Part shown: piece after piece, positions 1 to 6,046 of the stretch
Numbering within the stretch: the first letter of the stretch is position 1
Layout: every line of letters begins with the position of its first letter
NCBI GenBank assembly: GCA_016793525.1
Contig: JAEUJT010000220.1
Location: 1 to 8,231, forward strand
Length of the DNA: 8,231 nucleotides
Reading direction: 5' to 3'
From: Archangium sp.
GTDB lineage: Bacteria > Myxococcota > Myxococcia > Myxococcales > Myxococcaceae
Notes under the pieces: model-generated
Told to the model about the DNA's origin: nothing
Databases searched by the model: none
The model's input: only the letters and a program-made list of their open reading frames with translations
Position numbers and translations under genes: made by a program

Positions 1-254
1 AGCGTTCGCCCGCCGATGAAGCCGACGAAGATGCTGCCGAAGGCCGCCCACAGCGCACCCCACGCGAGGCCGGCGAACGGCTCCGCGAGGGCCGCATCAC
101 GAATGAGCCGCAGCCCGATGTAGCGGTGCAACACCACCATCAGGCTCAGCATCACGGTCAGCAACAGCAGCCCGCGAACGAACAAGAAGAGGGGCACTTC
201 AGACAGCGGCGCGGCGGTATCGGGCGACGGCGACGACGGAGACTCAGAGGCCAT
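1..254 (-). CDS. Membrane protein N-terminus, probably a metallophosphoesterase (partial, cut by window edge)
   Basis: The reading frame opens with ATG at 254 and runs off the left edge after 84 codons without a stop, so only the N-terminus is present. Seen: a Ser/Pro-rich, acidic first ~20 residues, then two hydrophobic segments (about residues 21-42 and 62-83) separated by a short loop containing His43-Arg-Tyr-Ile and Arg49-Leu-Ile-Arg-Asp. This pattern, two N-terminal helices with a 'Y.G.RLI.D' loop, resembles the membrane-anchor region of YkuE/YaeI-type calcineurin-like phosphoesterases, which act on phosphoesters at the membrane. None of the metal-binding motifs falls inside the window, so the family call is inference. 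No clear Shine-Dalgarno precedes the ATG. The gene lies 65 bases downstream of the hypothetical gene ending at 320 on the same strand. It could equally be another small two-helix membrane protein. Confidence 0.5.
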   Translation of the reverse strand, partial: MASESPSSPSPDTAAPLSEVPLFLFVRGLLLLTVMLSLMVVLHRYIGLRLIRDAALAEPFAGLAWGALWAAFGSIFVGFIGGRT

Positions 255-275
255 GGAACCCACACTGTAACTGCC

Positions 276-292
276 GAGCGGCCTCACCGCTC
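276..292. other. Perfect 6-bp inverted repeat between two minus-strand genes
   Basis: GAGCGG (276-281) and CCGCTC (287-292) form a perfect stem with a 5-base loop. The repeat sits in the 65-base gap between the stop of the hypothetical gene (320) and the start of the membrane protein gene (254). Neither strand has a T-run directly after the stem, so it is not a convincing intrinsic terminator. It could be a weak pause or processing site, an operator, or chance in GC-rich DNA. Confidence 0.25.
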
Positions 293-319
293 CCGGGGCT
301 CACACTTCTTCACGCAGGC

Positions 320-766
320 CTACGCGGCGGCGCGCCAGCCCGGAGGTGTGGGCCAGGGGAGCTGCACGTCGGCTTCGCGCTCGAGCTGCTGGAGCAAGGT
401 CTCCGGGCTGTGGAGGACGCCGTGGGTGCAGTCTTCTGCCACCAGGCCGCCGACGGCGTGCGCCAGCTCGTTGACGATGGCCGCCACCGTGAGCAACGGG
501 CCAGTGCTGGAGACGTAGAGGCCTCCGTCGCTGGTGAGCCAGACGTCGACCCGGTCCCAGCTGGTGCGGGCGAGCGACCAGCGCGTCTGCGCGGGGTCGA
601 CGCGGCGGAGGGTCGGGAGCGAATCCATCACCTGCTCCACGGTGGCCATGGCGCGGCGAGACAGCGGGCCAGCGAGCGGGCTCTCGGTCAACTCGTCATG
701 GGCGACGGGGAATTCCCAGCGGGTGACCTGCGGCTTCACTCGAACGATGGCGAATTGTCGAACCAT
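320..766 (-). CDS. Hypothetical protein, 148 aa
   Basis: I do not recognise this protein. It starts with ATG at 766 and ends with TAG at 322-320. It is soluble in character, with no signal peptide and no membrane helix. The N-terminal half (residues ~1-70) has alternating hydrophobic residues suggesting beta strands. Residues ~75-95 include a short 'DVWLTSDGGLYV' strand-turn-strand. The C-terminal third (~92-140) looks helical and carries a single Cys in 'AEDCTHGVL', followed by a leucine-rich segment. On the same frame-track the overlapping plus-strand ORFs have Arg/His/Gln-rich, unstructured compositions, which favours this strand as the coding one. It is divergent from the MMPL gene across a 112-base spacer and lies upstream of the membrane protein at 1-254, with which it may be co-transcribed. 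No Shine-Dalgarno is evident. Coding status is likely; function is unknown. Confidence 0.65.
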   Translation of the reverse strand: MVRQFAIVRVKPQVTRWEFPVAHDELTESPLAGPLSRRAMATVEQVMDSLPTLRRVDPAQTRWSLARTSWDRVDVWLTSDGGLYVSSTGPLLTVAAIVNELAHAVGGLVAEDCTHGVLHSPETLLQQLEREADVQLPWPTPPGWRAAA

Positions 767-878
767 GCCCGCTTGACGAACGAGCCGGCGAAACTGTGCA
801 AAAAAAGTCGACGTCGCCCGGAGTGGCCACGAATCACCGGCGGTTACAAGGGCGCTCGATTAGGGTGCCCCACCCTGT
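767..878. promoter_or_regulatory. Divergent intergenic region between the hypothetical gene and the MMPL gene
   Basis: This 112-base spacer must hold the promoters for both the leftward hypothetical gene and the rightward MMPL-EcsC pair, because the genes point away from each other. It is less GC-rich than its flanks and contains a seven-A run (800-806, a T-run on the leftward strand) next to overlapping palindromes GTCGAC and GACGTC (about 807-815). I could not find a convincing -35/-10 pair for either direction, so exact promoter positions are not called. The role follows from gene arrangement only. Confidence 0.45.
862..876 (+). promoter_or_regulatory. Perfect dyad AGGGTG-CCC-CACCCT just before the MMPL start codon
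   Basis: AGGGTG (862-867) and CACCCT (871-876) are exact inverted repeats with a 3-base loop, ending two bases before the ATG at 879. The left arm holds AGGG, the only purine-rich stretch near the start. In RNA the hairpin would pair that stretch and could limit ribosome access; in DNA it could be an operator half-site pair. The next in-frame codon upstream of the region is a TAG at 861-863, so the start cannot move upstream past it. The structure is seen; the function is inference. Confidence 0.35.
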
Positions 879-3503
879 ATGAGCGACAAATCGGCCTTTC
901 TGTCTCGCGCAGCCGCGGCGTACGCCCGGCTCATCGTCAATAACCCCGGCCGTGTGTTGACGGTGCTGCTCGTGCTCGGCGTCATCGCCACGTACCTGAC
1001 CACCCAGCTCACCATCGAGTCAGACCAGCTGTCGCTCATCAGCCAAGAGCTGCCCGAAGTGAAAAACGTGAAGCGGGTCATCGACATGGTGGGCGGCGCG
1101 GGCCACCTGATGTTGACCCTGCGGGCCGACGACGTCGAGACGCTGAAGCAGACCGCCGACGCGGTGAACGAGGTGCTCACCACGGCCAAGCAGCCCGACG
1201 GCACGCCGTACGTCCGGGCGCTCACCTACAAGGTGCCGATCGATTTCATTCAAGAGAACATGGTCCTCTTCATCAAGACCGAGGACCTGCAGGAGGGCCG
1301 CCGCCGCCTCACCCCGTACATCAAAGATCAGATTCGCCGCATGAACCCGTTTTTCCTCGAGATCCGCAAGACGGAGCCGGTGAAGCTCGAGCTCGAAGAC
1401 CTGATCAGCAAATACGCCTCGGTCGGCAAGAAGAGTATCCGCGACAGCTATTACATCTCTGACGACAAGCAGATGATGATGATGCTGATCAAGCCGATGT
1501 GGACTTCGACCGAGCTGGCGAAGACCAAAGAGTTCATCGACGTGATGACCGGCGAGGCGCCCATCGGCCAGCCGGTGACCAAAGGCCTGCTCTTCGACGC
1601 CGCGCAGAAGGCGAAGCGCACGCTGGTCGAAGACTACCAGCGCATGGGCGACACCAAGACCGTCGCCTTCGGCTTCACCGGCTCGTACAAAACCGGCGTC
1701 GACGACTCGTACGCGATGAAAGAGTCGCTCGACGACGTCTTCATCTGGGCCTTCACCTTCATCGTCATCATCACCATTCTGTTCTTCCGCAAGTGGGCGC
1801 CCACGCTCATCGTCATCTCGGGCATGGCGCTGGGCACGGTGCTCACCATGGGCTTCGCGAAGCTGACGCTCGGTGAGCTGAACATGATCACCAGCATCAT
1901 CGGCGCCATTCTCATGGGGTTCGGCATCGACTACGGCATTCACTTCATCTACCGCACGCGCATCGAGCTCGGCGCCGGCAAGCGGTACGACGTGGCCATC
2001 ACCGACGCGCTGATCAACGCCGGCCGCCCGGCCTTCATCGCCGCCATCGTCACCGCGGGCAGCTTCTTCGTGTTGCTCGTCTCCGGCTTCCGCGGCTTCT
2101 CGCAGTTCGGCTTCCTCGCTGGCTTCGGCACGCTCATCATCGGGCTGACGCTGTTCGCCTGGAGCCCCGCCATTCTCTCGCTCCTCGGCCGACGCGACCC
2201 CGAGTTGCCCCGCCGCCTCATCGGAGAGATGAAGCCGCCGTCAGCCGAGATGGTGAGCGGCGAGACGCGCATTCGCTCGCCGAAGCTGCTGCTGGGCCTG
2301 GCGCTGGTGGTGGTGGGCGCGGTGTGCGCCTTCTCTGTGCCGTGGGTCGATGAGCCGCTGCCGAAAGACCGCGAGCCGACCATGTTCGAGCGGCTCCGCG
2401 GCGGCACGCGCTTCAACTACAACACCCGCGCGCTGGCGCCCGATGAGCAGCCGAGCATCAAGCTGCAAGACGAGATCAGCCGCCGCTACGACATCTCCTC
2501 AGACCCCATTGCCGTCGTCACCTCGAGCATCGAAGAGGCGAAAGACATCTGGGACGCGATGACGTTGAACCCCGAGACCGGGTTCAACATCAACTCCGAG
2601 AAGTACAAGACGGTCGACCAGGTGGTGAGCATCTACAGCTTCGTGCCGCCGCCGGAGACGGCCCAGGCCAACGCCGCGGTGCTCGCCGAGTGGCGCGAGG
2701 AGCTCAAAGACATCGACATCGGCTCGCTCCCGCCCGACCTGCAAGAGAAGGCCGGGTTCTTCAAGCGGGTGCTCGAGAAGAAGCCCTTCGGCGTCAACGA
2801 GGTGCCGCGCCTCTACGCCGAGCTGTTCGAGTCGCTGCCCACCACGCGCCCCGAAAACAAGGGCTACCTCACCTACCTGTACCCGAAGGTCGACCTGTGG
2901 GACGGCAAGAACCTGCTCGCCTTCGCCGATGAGACGCACATCATCACCGGCAAGAGCGGCAAGGAGTACCAAGCGGCCGGCCTCGCCACTGTGTACGCGC
3001 GCCTCGCCCGCATCGTGCTGTTCGACGGCAAGCTCACGGTGGTGCTCGCCGCGCTGTGGATTCTGCTGATGCACTTTCTCGACTTTCGCTCGGTGAAGCT
3101 GGCGCTGGCGTCGGTCATTCCCCTCGGCATCGGGCTGTGGATGATGCTGGGCACGATGAGCATCACCAACCACCGGCTCAACTTCATGAACCTGGTGATT
3201 CTGCCGATTCTCCTCGGCTTCGGCGTGAGCCACGGCCTCTACCTGCTGCACCGCTTCTTAGAAGGCGTGTCGCCGATGGTGGCGCTGCGCTCGGTGGGCG
3301 CCGCGGTGGCCTCGTCGACCCTCACCGCCATCGCCGGCTTCGCCTCGCTCTTCTTCGCCGAGCACAACGGCCTGCGCTCCATCGGCTTCGTGGCGTGCAT
3401 CGGGTTGGCGACCACGCTCATCGTGAGCTTCACGGTCTTGGCCGCGGTGCTCCAACTCATCTACGACAAGCAGGGCAAGCAGAAGCTCGGCGAAGGCACG
3501 TAG
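879..3503 (+). CDS. RND superfamily / MMPL-family transporter, lipid-export type
   Basis: An 874-residue inner-membrane exporter made of two MMPL (PF03176-type) repeats. The topology is the standard RND one of 12 helices: helix 1 at ~25-41, a large periplasmic domain at ~45-285, helices 2-6 at ~287-438, a cytoplasmic linker rich in Arg/Pro, helix 7 at ~469-489, a second periplasmic domain at ~490-712, and helices 8-12 at ~718-860. Helix 4 carries the proton-relay type motif GFGIDYGIHF with Asp351 and Tyr352. The equivalent site in helix 10 reads GFGVSHG, with Ser784 and His785 in place of Asp-Tyr. Relatives such as HpnN and MmpL move hopanoids or other lipids toward the outer membrane using the proton gradient; the substrate here cannot be read from sequence. 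The start is fixed by an in-frame TAG at 861-863. The EcsC-family gene follows after 42 bases, probably in one operon. Confidence 0.9.
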   Translation: MSDKSAFLSRAAAAYARLIVNNPGRVLTVLLVLGVIATYLTTQLTIESDQLSLISQELPEVKNVKRVIDMVGGAGHLMLTLRADDVETLKQTADAVNEVLTTAKQPDGTPYVRALTYKVPIDFIQENMVLFIKTEDLQEGRRRLTPYIKDQIRRMNPFFLEIRKTEPVKLELEDLISKYASVGKKSIRDSYYISDDKQMMMMLIKPMWTSTELAKTKEFIDVMTGEAPIGQPVTKGLLFDAAQKAKRTLVEDYQRMGDTKTVAFGFTGSYKTGVDDSYAMKESLDDVFIWAFTFIVIITILFFRKWAPTLIVISGMALGTVLTMGFAKLTLGELNMITSIIGAILMGFGIDYGIHFIYRTRIELGAGKRYDVAITDALINAGRPAFIAAIVTAGSFFVLLVSGFRGFSQFGFLAGFGTLIIGLTLFAWSPAILSLLGRRDPELPRRLIGEMKPPSAEMVSGETRIRSPKLLLGLALVVVGAVCAFSVPWVDEPLPKDREPTMFERLRGGTRFNYNTRALAPDEQPSIKLQDEISRRYDISSDPIAVVTSSIEEAKDIWDAMTLNPETGFNINSEKYKTVDQVVSIYSFVPPPETAQANAAVLAEWREELKDIDIGSLPPDLQEKAGFFKRVLEKKPFGVNEVPRLYAELFESLPTTRPENKGYLTYLYPKVDLWDGKNLLAFADETHIITGKSGKEYQAAGLATVYARLARIVLFDGKLTVVLAALWILLMHFLDFRSVKLALASVIPLGIGLWMMLGTMSITNHRLNFMNLVILPILLGFGVSHGLYLLHRFLEGVSPMVALRSVGAAVASSTLTAIAGFASLFFAEHNGLRSIGFVACIGLATTLIVSFTVLAAVLQLIYDKQGKQKLGEGT

Positions 3504-3545
3504 GTAGATCGCCGCCACCGCCTCGCCGATACTCGCGGGCACGAC

Positions 3546-4160
3546 ATGGGTCCATTCGATGTGAAGCGGTTGGCGGGAGCGCGGGTCGACCGAATTCTCG
3601 AGCGCGAGTCCGTTCGCGCCCGCACCGCCCTCGAGGTGATGAAGCAGCGCTACCCGTCGGCGGGCAACCGCGAGCTCTCGCAGCGCTTCATCGACGACAA
3701 GAAGCAGCTCGCCGGCATGGTGGGCGGCGTCACCGGCATCTTCGGCGTGGCGTCGGTGCCGTTCGACCTGGTGAGCATGGCGTACCTGCAGCTGTCGCTC
3801 CTGGTCGAGGTGGCCACGGTGTTCAAGGCCGACGTGAAGACCGAACACGGCCGCGCCGAGCTGCTCGACGTCTTTGGAGAAGCCAACGGCATCGGCCCCC
3901 TCGCGCGCGCCAGCCCCCGGGTGTTGGGCAGCCTGGCCGGCCTCCTGTTGCGCAGCGGCGGGTTGGCGGGCCTGGGCCGGGTGGTGCCGCTGGTGGCGGT
4001 GCCCATCTCGGCGTACCTCAACAACCGGCACGTGCAGCGGGTGGGCGACGCGGCGGTGCGGCACTACGACGGCTGGGCGCACGCCCACGAGAAACAGCAG
4101 CGCGCCTCAGACACGGCCAACGATACGCCTCGCGCCAAAGACTCAGCTCAGGCCAAGTAG
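3546..4160 (+). CDS. EcsC-family protein, 204 aa
   Basis: Predicted membrane-associated protein of the EcsC family. Supporting features are a charged helical N-terminus (~1-55), a Gly-rich hydrophobic stretch at ~55-75 ('GGVTGIFGVASVPFDL') leading into helix ~75-93, and the late segment around Arg145-Val-Val-Pro to Asn159-Asn160 followed by 'VGDAAVRHY' (166-174). This order (Gly-rich segment with an Asp, helix, Pro-containing helix ending in Asn, then a short helix with Tyr) is the EcsC pattern as I know it; I could not run a profile. The family is named after the third gene of the Bacillus Ecs ABC transporter locus and its biochemical role is unclear. The C-terminal ~25 residues are hydrophilic and probably disordered. 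The gene follows the MMPL gene by 42 bases with no terminator seen. Its last 13 bases overlap the 3' end of the opposite-strand MshEN-domain gene. Confidence 0.7.
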   Translation: MGPFDVKRLAGARVDRILERESVRARTALEVMKQRYPSAGNRELSQRFIDDKKQLAGMVGGVTGIFGVASVPFDLVSMAYLQLSLLVEVATVFKADVKTEHGRAELLDVFGEANGIGPLARASPRVLGSLAGLLLRSGGLAGLGRVVPLVAVPISAYLNNRHVQRVGDAAVRHYDGWAHAHEKQQRASDTANDTPRAKDSAQAK

Positions 4161-4915
4161 CCCTTTTCGCGCAGCAGCTCGTTGAGGGCGTGTAAAATCT
4201 GCCCTGCCTTCTCTTGCGCGGCGCGCGCGGTCTCGAGGCGTTGGAGCTCTTGAACGCTCAGGCCACCGCCCTCGTCGACCTCGTCGGCCAGCATCTCGTC
4301 GAGCAGCGTGTTCGCCGAGGGGGCGCGCTTCATCATCGCCGCCATGGCCGGGTTGGACGGCGCGTCGGGGTCGAACACCATCTCGTCGGCCATCGCCTGC
4401 GACACGCGGGCCAGGTTCTGCTGCTGCACGCCGTGAGAGAAGGTGCGGCCCCCGGTGTTCAAGGGCGCGCCCGGCTGCGTCACGTAGTGGCTCTGAATCG
4501 CGCCAAGAATGTCGCTCTCGGTGGCCAGCTGGGCGATGACTCGGCACCCGGTCTTCGACTTCACCGCGTCGATGACGTCGAGCTGCGTCGGGTCGGCCAT
4601 CGCCACCGTCAGCGTGCGGTCGACCAGCGACACCGGGAAAATGAGGTTGTCTTGGCAGTACCGCACGTCGAGGCGAGACAGCGCCCCCGCGTCTTTCCCC
4701 ACGCCGGCCAACCCCATCACCGGCACCTTGAGCGCCTTGCTGATGGTCTGGGTCAACACCATTTCGTCGACGAAGCGCAGCTCGAGGAGCGCGTGCGAAA
4801 ACGTGCCGCCCCACTGCTCGAGGTGGGCCAGCGCGCTGCGGAGCTGCATCTCGTCGATGAGCCCGGCCTTCACCACGATGTCTCGAATCTTGCCGACGTT
4901 TCGGGGCAGCGCCAT
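4148..4915 (-). CDS. Stand-alone MshEN / GspE N-terminal-domain protein, divergent c-di-GMP motifs
   Basis: A 255-residue cytoplasmic protein holding the N-terminal domain of type II secretion/type IV pilus ATPases (GspE, MshE, PilB) but no ATPase. Residues ~7-64 form two tandem helical repeats, and ~83-144 contain the conserved second part, with 'LIFPVSLVDRTLTVAMADPT' at 91-110 and a following 'AIQSHY'. No Walker A or B motif is present. The tail (~145-255) has a low-complexity Ala/Met/Gln stretch and a probable coiled coil (~219-252) ending 'LREKGYLA'. MshEN domains of the canonical type bind cyclic di-GMP through R-L-G...G...Q repeats; here the first repeat starts Lys9-Ile10-Arg11 and the expected Gln is Leu32, so binding is doubtful. 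It begins 49 bases after kdsC on the same strand and may be the operon's last gene. Most likely a regulatory or adaptor protein of the type common in myxobacteria. Confidence 0.82.
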   Translation of the reverse strand: MALPRNVGKIRDIVVKAGLIDEMQLRSALAHLEQWGGTFSHALLELRFVDEMVLTQTISKALKVPVMGLAGVGKDAGALSRLDVRYCQDNLIFPVSLVDRTLTVAMADPTQLDVIDAVKSKTGCRVIAQLATESDILGAIQSHYVTQPGAPLNTGGRTFSHGVQQQNLARVSQAMADEMVFDPDAPSNPAMAAMMKRAPSANTLLDEMLADEVDEGGGLSVQELQRLETARAAQEKAGQILHALNELLREKGYLA

Positions 4916-4964
4916 GACCCGCCAGAGCCTACTCCACCTCGTGCGCGCCGCAGGTTTTCGGCCG

Positions 4965-5483
4965 TCACTTCATGTGGGCCAGCGCGTCACTCCAACGGCC
5001 AGTCGCCTTCAGCACCAACTCGAGGAGCTCGCGGGCGGCGCCGTGACCGCCGGAGCGTGACGACACGAGGTGCACCGCGCTCCGCACCTCGGCCACCGCG
5101 TCGGCCGGGCATGCCGCCAGCCGCACCTGCTTCATCGCCGGCAGGTCGTTCACGTCATCGCCCATGTAGGCGCAGTCGCCGGGGGCCACGCCCAACACTC
5201 CGCACAGCTCGACCAGGCCGGCGCCCTTGTCTCGGCGCCCTTGAAAGACCTGCGCCACCTTCAGCTCGGCGGCGCGCTGCGCGACGATGGGGGAGTCGCG
5301 CGCGGTGAGCCACGCCACGGGCACGCCGGTGAGCCGCGCCAAGACGATGGCGTGGCCGTCTTTCACGTCGAAGCGCTTCTGCGACTCGCCGCCCGGGCCG
5401 TACCAGAGGCCTCCGTCGGTCAACACGCCATCGACGTCGAACACCACCGCCTTCACCCCGGCGGCGAGTGACTCGAGCGTCAC
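4965..5483 (-). CDS. kdsC: 3-deoxy-D-manno-octulosonate 8-phosphate phosphatase KdsC
   Basis: A 172-residue cytoplasmic HAD-family phosphatase that converts Kdo 8-phosphate to Kdo and phosphate, the step before CMP-Kdo formation for the lipopolysaccharide inner core. The diagnostic motifs are present in order: FDVDGVLTDG with nucleophile Asp16 and acid/base Asp18; 'FDVKDG' at 38-43; motif II Thr60 in LTARDS; motif III Lys86 in RRDKG; motif IV GDDVNDLP with Asp109, Asp110 and Asp113; and the family tail GGHGAARE (145-152). Length matches free-standing KdsC, which works as a tetramer with Mg2+. The start is GTG at 5483, overlapping the TGA of the upstream lipoprotein gene as GTGA, so translation is probably coupled. 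Neighbours are not the usual kdsD, kdsA or lptC/lptA genes but a scramblase-like gene and a lipoprotein gene. Family membership is secure; the alternative would be the related YrbI-like sugar-phosphate phosphatases. Confidence 0.93.
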   Translation of the reverse strand: MTLESLAAGVKAVVFDVDGVLTDGGLWYGPGGESQKRFDVKDGHAIVLARLTGVPVAWLTARDSPIVAQRAAELKVAQVFQGRRDKGAGLVELCGVLGVAPGDCAYMGDDVNDLPAMKQVRLAACPADAVAEVRSAVHLVSSRSGGHGAARELLELVLKATGRWSDALAHMK

Positions 5484-6046
5484 TTCGTCGCCTCGTAGGC
5501 GACCACCGCATCACCCACCCCGGCCAGCACCTTCTCCAGCGCGGCGGCGGAGGTCGAGTCGCCCTCGACGTAGATGAACGAGGCGGTGACGATGACCGGC
5601 GCGTCGGTGAGCACCCAGAACTCGCGCTTCTCCTTCGTCGGGGGCTTGACGGTGGTGTCGGTGGTGAAGGCCACCAGCCCTCGCAGCGGCCGCTTCGTGC
5701 CCGGGAGCATGCGCACCACCCGCGTCACCGTGCCGTTTTCGATCTTCTTCAGGTTGGTTTCGGCGTCGGTGAGAAACGCCATGATGGACTGCTCGTCTTG
5801 GAGCGGCGAGCCGCGCATCGACACCCCCAACGTCGCGGTCAAGTCGGAGCTGTGCCGCAACAACAGCGACCGGGGCATCTCATCGACCACCGAGAACCCC
5901 TCGGGAATCGACACCACGAGCGGGCCGATTTTCTTGCCTCGGTGGACCATCGGCGCGGGGGCCGTCGGCGTCGTCGCAGGGGGCGGCGACGGCACGTCAC
6001 GTTGGCACGCCGCGAAGACCACCACGCCGAGCCAGGCGGCCTTCAT
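5480..6046 (-). CDS. Small predicted lipoprotein, 188 aa
   Basis: The chosen start is ATG at 6046, because it directly opens a signal peptide and overlaps the TGA of the upstream scramblase-like gene as ATGA (6043-6046). The longer in-frame version back to 6190 would add an Arg-rich stretch lying inside the upstream gene. Residues 1-13 form a short hydrophobic leader with Lys2, ending in Phe-Ala-Ala before Cys14. This is an acceptable, though not ideal, lipobox, so acylation at Cys14 and anchoring in an envelope membrane are inferred. A Pro/Thr/Ala-rich linker (~18-34) precedes one domain (~38-188) with alternating strands: 'VSIPEGFSVVDE', a Gln/Glu helix near 85-100, and 'REFWVLTDAPVIVTASFIYV' followed by a terminal helix. 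The strand order recalls DcrB/PsbP-like folds, but this is only an impression and no function is assigned. It is translationally coupled to kdsC downstream. Confidence 0.82.
   Translation of the reverse strand: MKAAWLGVVVFAACQRDVPSPPPATTPTAPAPMVHRGKKIGPLVVSIPEGFSVVDEMPRSLLLRHSSDLTATLGVSMRGSPLQDEQSIMAFLTDAETNLKKIENGTVTRVVRMLPGTKRPLRGLVAFTTDTTVKPPTKEKREFWVLTDAPVIVTASFIYVEGDSTSAAALEKVLAGVGDAVVAYEATK

Noticed and set aside
276..292. Intrinsic terminator after the hypothetical gene
   Set aside because: The stem is perfect but short, and no T-run follows on either strand, so it is listed only as an inverted repeat.
126..518. Plus-strand ORF starting with His/Gln-rich repeats
   Set aside because: The His/Gln string is the reverse complement of Leu/Val codons (CTG, GTG) in the membrane helix of the minus-strand gene. 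It also overlaps the hypothetical gene and has no domain character.
410..943. Plus-strand 177-codon ORF running into the MMPL gene
   Set aside because: It is antisense to the 148-residue hypothetical gene and overlaps the secure MMPL start in another frame; its composition is that of a GC-bias shadow.
1473..1484. (ATG)4 short tandem repeat giving four consecutive Met codons
   Set aside because: Only four units within a coherent coding segment of the MMPL periplasmic domain; too short to be called a functional repeat.
1020..1943. Minus-strand 307-codon ORF inside the MMPL gene
   Set aside because: Antisense to a well-supported MMPL coding region. It is rich in His, Arg, Asp and Glu from reverse complements of high-GC codons and has no recognisable domain.
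3056..4195. Plus-strand 379-codon ORF across the MMPL/EcsC junction
   Set aside because: Out of frame with both supported genes, Arg/Gly/Ala-rich and without domain features.
4214..5308. Plus-strand 364-codon ORF opposite the MshEN and kdsC genes
   Set aside because: It covers kdsC, whose HAD motifs are unambiguous, on the opposite strand; Arg/His-rich shadow.
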